A stretch of DNA of 64,000 nucleotides from Platerodrilus igneus (lineage: Eukaryota > Arthropoda > Insecta > Coleoptera > Lycidae): contig JARFIW010000115.1 in assembly GCA_036346225.1 (NCBI GenBank), positions 2,320,501 to 2,384,500 of the forward strand. Reading direction: 5' to 3'. The notes under the pieces are model-generated. The model made no database searches. It was not told where the DNA came from and saw nothing but the letters and a program-made list of their open reading frames with translations. This document shows, piece by piece, positions 23,901 through 37,255 of the stretch (within the stretch, counting starts at the first letter, position 1; the number at the start of each line of letters is the position of its first letter). The position numbers and the translations under genes are program-made.

Positions 23901-26900
23901 GCATTCGGGCACTACGTCGCCGCACAGAATATTTATAATGCAAAGAAAAGTCACAGAAGTTACACAACAACCATTTCTTTCTGTGTGGTAAAACGCATCT
24001 CCAGCAGCATCGTATTATCTGTCGTAAAGCTATACAAAGTACTCTGACACGGGTTTTTTGGGCCGTATCCCTTTAAATAGCACGCACAAGACATGTAAAC
24101 GCGCACAAGTTCCATGAAGAGTAGCTCTTGCCACATCGAATACACGTGTTGACGCACAAAACATTCATTATGCGAAAACTCACAGAAGTTACACCATGAA
24201 CGTTTCTTTCTACGTACGGTGAAATGCGCCTCCAGGAACAACGTATCATTTGTCACAAAGCGACATAAACTGCAGTAAAACGGTATTTTCCTTTCGTATG
24301 CCTTTAAATCGCATATACAAGTATGTAAACGGTTACAAGTTATACGAATAGTAGTTGTTGTGATGTGGGATACGCATAAAGCATTCATACTGCGAAGAAA
24401 AGTCACAGAAGTTACACCATAACAGTTTCTTCCTATTTGTGGCAAAATGAATCTCCAAGAACATCCAATTATTTCTCGTTAAGCTACACAAACTACATTA
24501 CAATGGCTTTTCCGCCATATGCCTTTAAATCCCACGTACAAAACGTGTATACGTTAACAAGATGTAGAAAAAATAGCGTTCGGCGCGTCGCGCACACACA
24601 CGTTGCCGCACAGAACATTTATAATGCAAAGAAAATTCTCAGAAGTTACACCACAACTGTTTCCTCCAATGCGTGGCGAAATGCGTCTCTAGGAACACCT
24701 TGTCGTAACGCAAGCTACACTGAAATGGCTTTTTTCGGCCGTGTGCCTCTAAAACCTAAGTACAAAACGTGTATACATTAACAGGTTGTAGAAAAAATAG
24801 CGTTCGGCGCGTCGTGCGTACACAGGTCGCAGTACAGAACATTTATAATGCAAAAAGAGATATCATACACGTTACACCGCAACCGTTTCTTCCTATGTGT
24901 GGTGAAATGCTTTTCCGGGAACACCCTATTATTTGTCGTTAAGCTACACAATCTACACTTAAACAGTTTTTCCGTCGTATGCCTTTAAAACTCACCTACA
25001 AAACATGTAAGAGCGCACAAATTGCATAAAAGGCGATGTGCTGACGCACAGAACATTTATAATGCAAATAAAGGTCACAGAAGTTACACTATAACAATTT
25101 CTTCCTATGTGTGGTGAAATACCTCTCTAAAAACACCCTATTATTTGTCATAGAAGTACACAATCTACACTTAAACGGTTTTTTCCGCGTATGTCTTTAA
25201 ATCCTACAAATAACACATGTAAATGCGCACAAGTTGCATAAGAAGTAGCTTTTGCCACGTCGAATATACGTGTGGACAAATAGAACTTTCGTAATGCGCA
25301 GAAAAGTCACAGAAGTTACACCACAACCGTTTCTTTTATGCGTAGTGAAATGCGACGGCAGGACCATCCTATTATTTGTCACACAAACTAAACTGAAACC
25401 GTTATTTTCTCCGTATGCCTTTTAATTCGATGTACAAACATGTAAACACGTACAAGTTGCATGAAAAGTAGCTTTTGCCATATCGAATACATACGTTGAC
25501 GGACAGAACATTTACAATGTGAAGAAGAGTCTTAGAAGTTACACCATAACCCCTTCCTCCTACGTGAAGTGAAATGCGTCTCCTGCAACTTATAATTATT
25601 TGTCATAAAGCTACACAAACTACACTGAACTGATCTTTTTGCGCCGTATGTCTTTAAATCTCACGCACAACATGTACAACGCATAAGTTGTACGAAAACT
25701 AGCTTTTGCAAGTAAAATATACACGTTAACACATAGAACATATATAATGCAAAGAAAAGTCACAGAAGTTACGCTAAAACCGCGTCTTCTATGCGTAGTG
25801 AAATGCGTCTCCAGGATCATCCTATTATTTGTCACACAAACTAAACTGAAACGGTTTTCTTCCTCCATATCCCTTTGAATACCACGTACAAACATGTAAA
25901 CACGTACAAGTTGCATGAAAAGTAGCTTTTGCCATATCGAATACATGCGTTGACGCACAGAACATTTATAATGCGAAGAAAAGTCTTAGATGTTACACCT
26001 TAACCGTTTCTTCCTACGTGTAGTGAAGTGCGTCTCCAGCAACTTCTAATTATTTGTTATAAAGCTACACAAATTACACTGAACCGGTCTTCTCCCGCCG
26101 TATGTCTTTAAATCCCACGTACAACATGTACAATGCACAAGTTGCGCGAAAATTAGCTTTTGCCACGTAAAATGCACGCGTTAACGCATAGAACATTTAT
26201 AATGCGAAGAGAAGTCACAGAAGTTACACCAAAATCGCTTCTTCTATGCGTAGTGAAATGCGCCTCTAGGATCTACCTATTATTTGTCACACAAACTAAA
26301 CTTAAACAGTTTTTTTCCTCCGTATGCCTTTAAATTCCACGTACAAACATGTAAACGCGTACAAATTGCAATAAGAGTAGCTTTTGTCATATCGAATACA
26401 TGCGTTGACGCACAGAACATTTATAATGCGAAGAAAAGTAGTAGAAGTGACACCATAACCGTTTTGTCCATGTAGTAAAATGCGTCCCCAGCAACTTCTA
26501 ATTATTTGTCATAAAATTACACAACTACACTAAACCGGCTTTTTTCGCCGTACATTTTTAAATCCCACGCACGACATGTACAACGCACAAATTGAGCGAA
26601 AAGTAGCTTTTGCCACGTAAAAATGTAAGCGCTAACGCATAGAACATTTATAATGCGAAGAAAAATCACAGAAGTTACACCAAAACCGCTTCTTCTATGC
26701 GTAGTGAAATGTGTCTCCAGGAGCATCCTACTATTGGTCACACAAACTAAACTTAAACGTTTTTTTTCCCTCTATAAGCCTTTGAATTCCACGTACAAAC
26801 ATGTAAACACGTACAAGTTGCTTGAAAAGTAGTTTCTGCCATATCGAATACATGCGTTGACGCATAGAAGATTTATAATGCGAAGAAAAGTATTAGAAGT

Positions 26901-29900
26901 TACACCATAACTGTTTCTTCCTATGTGCGGTGAAATTTATCACCACGTATATTCTATTACTTGTCGTAGAACTACAGAAACTACACTAAAACTACTTTTT
27001 TTCGCTATATGCATTTAAATCTCACACGCAAGTCATGTAAGCCTGCATAATTTGTAAAAAAAGGTAGTTGTTGCCATATTAAATACACATACTGACGCGA
27101 AGAACATTTATAATGCAAAGTAAAGTCGCAGAAGTTACGCCATAATAATTTCTTCCAATGTGTGGTGAAATGCGTCTACAAAAGCATGCTATTGTTTGTC
27201 ATAAAGCTACACAATCTACACTTAAACGGTCTTTCCCCCGTTTGCTTTTAAATCCCACAGATGGCATGTAAATGCGCATAAGTTGCATAAAAAGTAGCTT
27301 TTGCCACGTCGAATACACGCGTTGACGCATAAAACCTTCGTAATGCGAAGAAACGTCACAGAAGTTGCACCATAACCATTTACTTTTACGTGTGATAAAA
27401 TGTGTTTCCAGGAGCATCAAATTATTCGTCGTAAAGCTACACAAACTACACTCAATTGGTTTTCCGCCGTATGTCTTTAAATCCCACGTACAAGACATGT
27501 AAATGCGCATAAGTTGTATGAAAAATAGTTTTGCCATGTCAAATACGCGCAGAACATTAATAATGCGAAAAAAGTCACAGATGTTACATCATTTCCGTTT
27601 CTTCTATGATTGGTGAAATGCGTCTCCAGGACCATCCTATTATTTGTTACACAAACTAATCTTAAACGATTTTCCCTCCGTACGTTTTTAAATTCGATGT
27701 ACAAACATGTAAACACATACAAGTTGCATGAAAAGTATCTTTTGCCATATTGAATTCATGCGTTGACGCACAGAACATTTATAATGCGAAGAAAAAGCTT
27801 AGAAATTACACCATAACCATTTCTTTCTGTGCGATGAAATGCGTCGCCAGGAGTATCCCAATACTTGTCATAAAGCTGCAGAAACTACACTGAAACGGTT
27901 TTTTCCCGCCGTTGTCTTTTAAAACTCACGTACAAGTCATGTATGCGCGCACAAGTTGCATAAAAGGTAACTTTTGCCTCATAGAAAACATGCACTGACG
28001 AACAGAACATTTATAATGCAAAGAAAGGTCACAGAAGTTACACCGTTACAAGTTCTTCCTATGTGTGCTGAAATGCGTCTTCAGAAGCATCCCATTATTT
28101 GTCATTAACCTACACAAACTGCACAGAAACGGTTCCTTTCCGCCGCACGCCTTTAAATCCCACGTGCAAGACGTAAACGCATACAAGTTGCATACAAAGT
28201 AGCTGTTGCCACGTCCAACATACACATTGACGCACAGAACGTTCATAATGCAAAGAAAGATCACAAGTTACACCATATCCGTTTCTTTCTAGATGTGGTG
28301 AATGCGTCTCCTAGAGCATCGCAATATTTAAGGCAAAGCTACACAAACTACGCTGAAACGGCATTCTTACGCCGTATGCCTTTAAATCCCACGTTCAAGT
28401 ATGTAAATGCGCTAAAATTGCATAAAAAGTAGCTACTGTCATGTCGAAAACACGCGTTGACGCATAGAGAGTTCATTATGCGAAGAAAAATCACAGGACT
28501 TACACCATAACCGTTTCTTCCTATGTGTCGTGAAATGCGTCTCCAGGAACATCTTATTACCTTTCACGACGCTACACAAATTAAATTCAAAAGCTTTTTC
28601 CCCGCTTTCAAGACTTAAACGTGCATTAGTATCAGGAAAAGCAGTTTCAGCTTTCGGACATGCATGAGTTACCGTACTGTGAAGATATCAGGCAGGTTGC
28701 ACCCGAACAGACTTGTAGATATGTGTCTTTGGGAACATTTGATTATCTACCGTTAAGCTACACAAGCTATACTTAAACGGTTTGTTTTTGCCGTGCGCCT
28801 TTAAACCCTGCTTTGTAAAGATACACAAATTGAAGGGAACGTTGCTTTCGGCAAGCCGGACATGTACGTGTCGCCCCACATAACATTTACAAACGAAGTA
28901 AAAGCAACACAAGTTACACCAAAACGGCTTTTTAACGAAGTGTGTCTCCAGGAACGTCTCATTGTCCGTTGTAGAGCCATGGGTTGCATCCACCGTGCGC
29001 ATGTAAATCCCTCGTGTACGACGTTGTAAACGCTCACAAGTTGCGTAAAGTAACTTTCGCCACGTCAGATACGCGCATCATCGTACAGAATATCTATAAT
29101 CTAAAGAAGTTCTTCATGTGCAACGACGCAATAAAGCTACACAAACTACATTTACACGGTTTTTCCTACCTTGCGCTTTCAAATCCCATCTTCAAGACGT
29201 AAACGCGTAGAAGTTAGAGGAAATGTAATTTTCGACATGTCGGACATGCGTGAGTCGCCGCATGGAACACGCAATGCGATGAAAAGCCGCAAAAGTTAAA
29301 CAACGGTTTTTACCGCAATCCTACCTGCCGTAAAGCTACGTGGCTTCCGTTCACTGTACGCCATCAAATCCCGCCTATAAAACCTTGTACATGCGTACAA
29401 GTTCCAGAAGGTTTACGCAATGTGAGATATGCGTATTACCGCACACAAAGATACGTAATACAAGTGACACAACAGCGGCTTTTTACTAGCGTGATTTCCA
29501 GAAGTACCTTGTTACCTCTCACCAAGCTACACAAACTACCCTACGGTTTTTTGTTAAGTCCTTGAGCACATGATGTAAACGCGCACAAGCTTTTGCTATG
29601 CCGGACATGTATGGCACCGCACGGCATATCTATAAGGAACAGAAAGTCGTACAAGTTACACCACGACGCTTTTTCACAACGTGTGGTGATATACATTTCC
29701 AGGAACACCTACCGTAAAGCTACATAAATTACACTAAAATGGCTTTTTTCTACCGTGCGATCGCTAGCGCCTCTTTATATCCCGACTATAAGCTGTTGCA
29801 AACGTACACAAACTGTAGAAAAAATAACTTTTGCCTTGTCGGACATTCTAGCAGCGACGCGCAGAATATTTATAATGCGAAGAGAAGTAACACAAGTTAA

Positions 29901-29950
29901 ATTGCAGCGACTTTTTACCACGTACTTAAAAGCTATGTTCCGTTTGTATG
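20950..29950 (-). repeat. ~230-bp satellite derived from C2H2 zinc-finger coding sequence
   Basis: About 39 copies of a ~228-232-bp unit with landmarks AGAACATTTATAATGC, GAAGAAAAGTCACAGAAGTT, TTGTCATAAAGCTACACAAA, CCGTATGCCTTTAAATCC and AAGTAGCTTTTGCC. On the minus strand one unit is about 76 codons and reads as three consecutive decayed C2H2 zinc fingers: CSLCSFTTNN..LLETHFTTH (C-x2-C-x12-H-x3-H), WCNFCDFS....F.RQHV, and CNLCAFTSCTWDLKA.GGK with a linker like the classic TGEKPF. Most copies have stops or frameshifts, but some stretches stay open across units (for example 23960-24445). Copies right of 28600 are more divergent and closer to normal finger spacing. It is not a functional gene; it appears to be an amplified gene fragment. 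Confidence 0.82.
28061..28123 (-). pseudogene. best-preserved C2H2 finger inside the satellite
   Basis: This stretch still encodes a complete canonical finger: C-x2-C (CSLC), twelve residues (RLMTNNGMLLKT), then H-x3-H (HFSTH), preceded by the linker-like GGKEPFL. The preceding finger (YFVCNLYAFTSCTWDLKAC) has lost its second Cys and first His. It is an isolated remnant of the zinc-finger gene from which the array arose. I do not expect it to be translated. Confidence 0.7.
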
Positions 29951-30689
29951 TTATGCTAAAGAAACAATTAGCATAAATGCAGAAAGGAATCCGTCCAAAT
30001 GTTATAAAAGGAAAGGAATGGTCGAATTGCTTACAAATACTTGTATTTAGTAGAGAAAGTTCAAGGTTGTAGTCGTACGTTCGCGTGTTAGAAATGAGGA
30101 CAGTCTCTTAATTATACATTGAAATCGCCAAAAAAGGGGCAACCACTGCATACCATTCCACGCTTGACGCTCAATATAACCGGTTACATAAATAATTGCT
30201 TCATTATCTGGTTCTATTATTACAGCTGACTTCAACGCATGGTTATAATAATTATCACGGACAAATAAACTGTTTAATTTTGTCGTTTTACGACGTTATA
30301 GTCGAGTAAATATTTACTCACCTCATAGAAACTGCTTTATCTTTTAAGTAAAATACAAGGAAGCAGCGACGAGCACCTACTAATAATCCATTTTAAAAAT
30401 CCTTAAAACGTTTTTAAACAGCTTGATGTGCATGAAATGCGCTTTATTGAGGCATTAGTGCCTCAAAATCTCAAGACCGATATCAAAAACAAGAAGATTA
30501 ACGCTAACATTGTTTTCTGCATCGTTCTTGTAGAAGAGAAAAATAAAACGGAAGGCGTTTTAAGGGTTTCGGGTTGCAAGCTTACTCCCAAGTCAGAATC
30601 TTCCAAGAAGTTTCAATAAGCATCCGCTTTTGTAGAAAAAATTAAATGCAAAGTCTATTAGGGTTAGATTAGTTAGGTTAGGTTAGTGT
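29951..30689. other. unique spacer; no recognised gene
   Basis: About 740 bp of non-satellite sequence between two arrays. It holds two short ORFs (30047-30235 minus, 30428-30619 plus) with no recognisable domain, a perfect 16-bp palindrome GAGTAAATATTTACTC at 30304-30319, and a short TTAGG-like run AGTTAGGTTAGGTTAG at 30671-30686. In the proposed gene model it is intronic. Confidence 0.5.
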
Positions 30690-33600
30690 ATATGCAACGC
30701 TGGCGTTTGCAAGTTAGTGCTTTGGTACCTAATGCTTTATAAACTTAATTTATAAACGGTTTGAAACACCTTGAAGCACTAACGAAGCACGCTGTTAGTG
30801 TTTCTGCAACGCTGGCGTTTGCAGATTGATACTTTGGTGCTTATTGGTTTTTGAAATAAATTTATAAACAGTTTGAAGCACGATAAGGCACTAAAGAAGC
30901 ACACCGTTAGTGTTTATACCACCCTGGAGTTTGCAGGTTAGTGCTTTGGTGCTTATTGGCTTTTGAAATACATTTATAAAGTTTGAAGCACGATAAAGCA
31001 CTAACGAAACACACCGTTAGTGTTTATGAAACGCTAGCGTTTGCAGGTTAGTGCTTTGGTACCTAATGTTTTTTGAACTAAAATTATAAACGTTTCGAAG
31101 CACGATAAAGCACTAACGAAATACACGGTTAGTGTTTATTCAACGCTGGCGTTTGTGCGTTAGTGCTTTGGTGCCAAGTGTTTCTTGAACTGAATTTATT
31201 AACGGTTTGAAACACCTTGAAGCACTAACGAAGCACGCTGTTAGTGTTTCTGCAACGCTGGCGTTTGCAGATTAGTACTTTGGTGTTTATTGGTTTTTGA
31301 AATAAATTTATAAACAGTTTGAAGCACGATAAGGCACTAACGAAGCACACCGTTAGTGTTTATACCACCCTGGAGTTTGCAGGTTAGTGCTTTGGTGCTT
31401 ATTGGCTTTTGAAAAACATTTATAAAGTTTGAAGCACGATAAAGCACTAACGAAGCACACCGTCAGTGTTTATGAAACGCTAGCGTTTGCAGGTTAGTGT
31501 TTTGGTACCTAATGTTTTTTGAACTGAAATTATAAACGTTTCGAAGCACGATAAAGCACTAACGAAATACACCGTTAGTGTTTATGCAACGCTGGCGTTT
31601 GTACGTTAATGCTTTGGTGCCAAGTGTTTCTTGAACTGAATTTATTAGCGGTTTGAGACACGACGAAGCACTCCGTTAGTGTTTCTGCAACGCTGATGTT
31701 TGCAGGTTAGTGCTTTGGTGCTTATTAGTTTTTGAAATAAATTTTTAAAGTTTGAAGCACGATAAAGCACTATCAAAGCACACCGTTAGTGTATATGCAA
31801 CAACTCGCGTTTGCAAGTTAGTGCTTTGGTGCCTAATGCTTCTTGAACTGAATTTATTAACGGTTTGAAACACGTTGAAGCACTAACGAAGCACACCGTT
31901 TGTGTTTCTGCAACGCTGGTGTTTACAGGTTAGTGCTTTGGTGCTTTTTGGTTTTTGAACTAAATTTATAAACTGTTCGAAACACGATAAAACGTTAACG
32001 AAACACACCGTTAGTGTTTATGCAATGCTGGTGTTTGCAGGTTAGTGCTTTGGAACCTAATGCTTCTTGAACTGAATTTATTAACGGTTTGAAACGCGCT
32101 GAAGCACTAACAAAGCACGCCGTTAGTGTTTCTGCAACGCTGGAGTTTGCAGGTGTGTGCTTTGTTGCGTATTGGTTTTGAGATACATTTATAAAGTTTG
32201 AAGCACGATAAAGCACTGTCGAAAAACACCGTTAGAGTGTATGAAACGCTGGCGTTTGCAAGTAAGTGTTTTTGTACCTAATGCTTTTTTAATTAAATTG
32301 TTAACCGATTTGAAGCACTAACGAAGCACACCGTTAGTGTTTATGGAACGCTGGCGTTTGCAAATTAGTGCTTTGGTACCTAATGCATCTTGAACTAAAT
32401 TTATTAACGGTTTGAAACACTTTGCAGCACTAACGAAGCACACCGTTTGTGTTTCTGCAACGTTGGTGTTTGCAGGTTAGTGCTTTGGTGCGTATAGATT
32501 TTTGAATTAAATTTATAAACAGTTTGAAGTACAATAAAGCACTAACGAAGCACACCGTTAGTGTTTATGGAACGCTGGCGCTTGCAAATTAGTGCTTTGG
32601 TACTTAATGCATCTTGAACTAAATTTATTAACGGTTTGAAACACGTTGAAGCACTAACGAAGCACGCCGTTAATGCTTCTGCAACGCTGGAGTTTGCAGG
32701 TTAGTGCTTTGGTGTGTATTGGGTTTTGAGATACATTTATAAAGTTTGAAGCACGATTAAGCACTATCGAAAAACACCGTTAGGATGTATGAAACGCTGG
32801 CGTTTGCAAGTTAAAGCACGATAAAGCACTAACGAAGCACGGCATTAGTATTTATGCAACCTTGGCGTTTGCACGTCAGTGCTTTGTGCCTAGTGCTTCT
32901 TGAACTGAGTTTACTAGCGGTTTGAAACACGATGAAGCATAAACAAATTACACAGTTAGTGTTTATGCAACACTGGCGTTTGCAGGTTAGTGCTTTGGTG
33001 TCTAAAGCCTTTTGAACTGAACTTATTAACAATTTTAAGCCCGAAAGCACTAGCGAAACACAGAGTTGGTGTTTCTGAAACGCTGGCATTTGCAGGTTAG
33101 TGCTTTTGTGCCTAGTTCTTTTTGAACTGAATTTATTAACGGTTTTAAGCACGAAAAGCACTAGCTCAAAACGCCGTTAGTGTTTGCAGGTTAGTTCTTT
33201 GGTGCTTATAGCTTTTCGAACTAAATTTATAGACTGTATGAAGCATGATATAGCACTAAGAAAACACACCGTTGGTGTTTATGCAACGCTGGTGTTTGCA
33301 AGTTAGTGCTTTGGCAGGAAATGCTTCTTGAACTGAATTCATTAGCGGTTTGAAACACGTTGAAGCACTAACGAAGCCAGCCGTTAGTGCTTCTGCAACG
33401 CTGGAGTTTGCAGGTTAATGCTTTTGTGCGTATGGAGTTATGAAATAAATTTATAAACTATCAAGCACGATAACGCATTAACGAAGCACACCGTAAGTGT
33501 TTATAAAACGCTGGTGTTTGCAAGTTAGTGCTTTGGTACCTAATGCTTTTTAAACTTAATTTATAAACGGTTTGAACCACGATAAAGCACTAACTAAATA

Positions 33601-36600
33601 CATCGTTAGTGTTCACACAACGCTCGCGTTTGTACGTTAGTTCTTTGATGCCTAGTGCTTTTTGAACTGAATTTATTAGCGGTTTGAAACACGATGAAGC
33701 GCTAAGGAAACACGCCGTTAATGTTTCGGCAAAGCTGGCATTTGCAGGTTAGTACTTTGGCGCTTAGTGCTTTTTGAGCTGAATATACGAACGGTTTGAA
33801 GCACGATAAAGCACTAACGAAGTACGCCGTTAGTGTTTATGCATCGCTGGCGCTTGCAGGTTAGTGCTTTAGTGACTAATTCTTTTTGCACTGAATTTAT
33901 TAACGATTTTAAGCACGATAAGCAACAGCTAAACAAGCCGTCGGTGTTTGTAAGATAGTGCTTTAGTGTTTATTACTTTTTGAACTAAATTTATAAACAG
34001 TTTGAAGCACGATAGAGCATTAACGAACAACACCGTTAGTGTTTATGCAACGCTAGCGCTTACAAGTTAGTGCTTTGGTACCTAATGCTTCTTGAACTAC
34101 CTATATTAAAGATTTGAAACACTTTGCAGCACTAACGAAGCACCCCGTTAGTGTTTCTGCTACGTTGGTGTTTGCAGGTTAGTGCTTATAGATTTTTGAA
34201 CTAAATTTATAATCAGTTTAAAGCACGATAAAGCACTAACGAAGCAACCCGTTAGTGTTTATGGAACGCTGGCGCTTGCAAATTAGTGCTTCGGTACCTT
34301 TGCAGCTTGAAGTAAATTTATTAACGGTTTGAAACACGTTGAAGCACTAACGAACCACGTCGTTAGTGCTTCTGCAACGCTAGAGTTTGCAGGTTAGTGC
34401 TTTGGTGAGTATTGAGTTTTGAAATAAATTCCTAAACTATGAAGCACGATAAAGCACTAACGAAGCAAACCGATAGTGTTTCTGCAACGCGGGTGTTTGC
34501 AGGTTAGTGTTTTGGTGCTTATAACTTTTGAACTAAATTTATAAACAGTTTGAAGCACGATAAAGCACTAACGAAGCACACCGCTAGTGTTTATGCAACG
34601 CTGGCGCTTGCAAGTTAGTGCTTGGATACCTAATGCTTCTTGAACTAAATTTATTAACGGTTTGAAATGCGTTGAAGCACTAACGAAGCACCCCGTTAGT
34701 ATTTTTGCAACGCTGGTGTTTGCAGGTTAGTGCTTTGGTGCTTATTACATTTTGAACTAAATTTATAAACAGATTGAAGCACGATAAAGCACTAACGAAG
34801 CACACCGTTAGTGTTTATGCAACGCTGGCGCTTGCAAGCTAGTGCTTTGGTACCTAATGCTTCTTGAACTAAAACTATTAACGGTTTGAGAAACGTTGAA
34901 GCACTAACAGAGCACGCCGTTTGTGTTCCTGCAACGCTTAGTTCCTTTTTAACTGAATTTATTAACGACTATACGCATGAAAAGCACTACCAAAACGCGA
35001 CGTTAGTGTTTCTGCAATGCAAACGTTTGCAAGTTAGTGCTTTGGTACCCAATTTCTCTTGAACTGATTATATTAACGGTTTGAAACACGTTAAAGCACT
35101 AACGAAGAACGCCGTTAGCGTTTCTGCAACGTCAGCATTTGCAGGTTAGTGCTTTGATGCATCATGGTTTAGAAGCGGAATTTATTTACGGTTTTTAACA
35201 CGATCAAGCACTAACGTAGCACACCGTTAGTGTTTATGCAACGCTGGAGTTTGCAAGTTAGTGCCTTCGTACCTAATGCTTCTTGAACTGAATTTATTAA
35301 CAGTTTGAAACACGCTGAAGCACTAACAAAGCTCGCCGTTAGTGTTTGTGCAACGCTGGTGTTTGCAGGTGTGTGCTTTGGTGCGTATTGGTTTTGAAAT
35401 AAATTTATAAACGGTTTGAAGCATGATAAAGCACTAAAGAAACACACCGTTAGTATTTACGGAAAGCTGGCGTTTGTACGTTAGTGCTTTGGTGCCTAAA
35501 GCTTCTTGAGGTGAATTTATTAACGGTTTAAAACACGTTAAAGCACTAACGAACCACACCGTTAGTGTTTATGCAACGCTGGTATTTGCAAGTTAGTGCT
35601 TTGGTACCTAATGCTTCTGGGACTGAATTTATTAACGATATGAAACACGTTGAAGCATTAACGAAACACGCCTTTAGAGTTTCTGCAACGCTGGAGTTTG
35701 CAAGTTAGTGCTTTGGTGCCCATTGGTTTTTGAAATAAATTTATGAAGTTTGAAGCACGATAAAACACTAACGAAGCACACCGTTAGTATTTATGAAACG
35801 CCGACGTTTGTAAGTTAGTGTTTTGGTACCTAATTATTCTTGAACTAAATTTATTAACGATATGAAACACGTTGAAGCATTAACCAAGCACGCCTATAGT
35901 GTTTCTGCAACGTTGGAATTTGCAAATTAGTGCTTTGGTGCTTATTGGTTTTTGAAATAAATTTATAAAGTTTGAAGCACGATAAAGCACTAACGAAGCA
36001 CACCGTTAGTATTTATGAAACGCCGACGTTTGCAAGTTAGTGTTTTGGTAACCAGCGGTTTTTAAGCTGGATTTATAAACGGTTTAAAGCACAATAAAGC
36101 ACTAACGAAATACACCGTTAGTGTTTATGCAACGCTGGTTTTTGTACGTTGGTGCTTTGGGCCTAGTGCTTCTTGAATTGAAATTATTAGCGGTTTGAAA
36201 CAGGATAAAGCACTAACGAAGCACGCCATTAGTGTTTTTGCAACGCTGGCGTTTGCAAGTTCGTGCTTTGGTACTTAGTGCTTATTGAATTGAATTTATT
36301 AGCGGTTTAAAACACGATGAAGCACTAACGAAGTACGCCGTTAGTGTTTCTGTAACGCTAAAGTTTGCAAATTAGTACTTTGGTGCTTACTGCTTTTTGA
36401 GCTGAATTTATTAACGGTTTGAAGCACGAGAACGCACGTACTAAGCACAGCGTTAGTATCTATGCAACGCTGGCGTTTGCACGTTAGTGCTTTGGTGCCT
36501 AATGCTTCTTCAGCTGAATTTATTAACGGTTTGAAACACGATGAAGCACTAACGCAACGGTGATTAGTGTTTCTGCAACGCTGGAGTTTGCAAGTTAGTG

Positions 36601-37090
36601 CTTTGGTGCTTAATGCATTATAACCGGAATTTTTTATCGGTTCGAAACACGATGAAGCGCTAACGAAGTACACCGTTAGTGTTTATGCAACACTGGCGTT
36701 TGCAGGTTAGTGCTTTGGTGGCTAACTCCTTTCGAACTAAGCTTATTAACGATTTTAAGCACAAAAAGCACTAGCGAAACACGCCGTTAGTGTTTGCAGG
36801 TTAGTGGTTTGGTGTTTATTGCTTTTTGAACTAAATTTATGAACAGTTCGAAATAAAGCACTAAAGAAGCACCCCGTTAGTGTTTATGCAGCGCTGGCGT
36901 TTGCAAGTTAGTGCTTTGGTACCTAATGCATCTTGAACGGAATTTATTAACGGTTTGAAACATGTTGAAGCACTAACAAAACACGCCGTTAGTGCTTCGA
37001 GACCGATGGCGTTTGCAGGTTAGTGCTTTAGTGCTTAAAGCTTTTTTAACTGAATTTATTTACGGTTTGAAGCGCTATGAAGCAGTAACA
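30690..37090. repeat. ~110-bp satellite with nested inverted repeats
   Basis: About 57 copies of a 109-113-bp unit. Landmarks are GAAGCACTAACGAAGCACAC, CGTTAGTGTTTATGCAACGC, TGGCGTTTGCAGGTTAGTGC, TTTGGTGCCTAATGCTTCTT, GAACTGAATTTATTAACGG and TTTGAAACACG. Within a unit CACTAAC pairs with GTTAGTG across ~10 nt, AACGC pairs with GCGTT across 2 nt, and AAGCACTAAC can pair with the distal GTTAGTGCTT. Two subtypes alternate irregularly: GAACTGAATTTATTAACGG against GAAATAAATTTATAAA. Some ~440-bp segments recur, for example 30770-31140 against 31210-31580. Confidence 0.94.
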
Positions 37091-37255
37091 AGGCACTAGC
37101 GTTTTGTTAAACGCAGCTCTGGAGACACTAACTAATTTTTCGGGTCCTTTTTTCATCACCACGCTAAGACTTGTTACATTTGGCGACAACTGAAAATTCC
37201 TAGGATTCTTTATAGCATGCGCACTAGCGCTACACCTGTTTAAGCTAATATTTAC
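37091..37255 (-). other. intron start after ectodomain exon A
   Basis: Unique sequence between the 110-bp satellite and the splice donor of exon A. The donor GTAAATA (37255 downward on the minus strand) is a weaker consensus than those of exons B and C. No other feature seen. Confidence 0.5.

Noticed and set aside
20950..29950. A functional multi-exon C2H2 zinc-finger gene
   Set aside because: Most units have stops, frameshifts or lost Cys/His residues and are head-to-tail copies of one 76-codon unit; this fits a gene-derived satellite better.
30047..30619. Two short ORFs in the unique island as genes
   Set aside because: 60-63 codons, no domain, no signals, on opposite strands; expected by chance.
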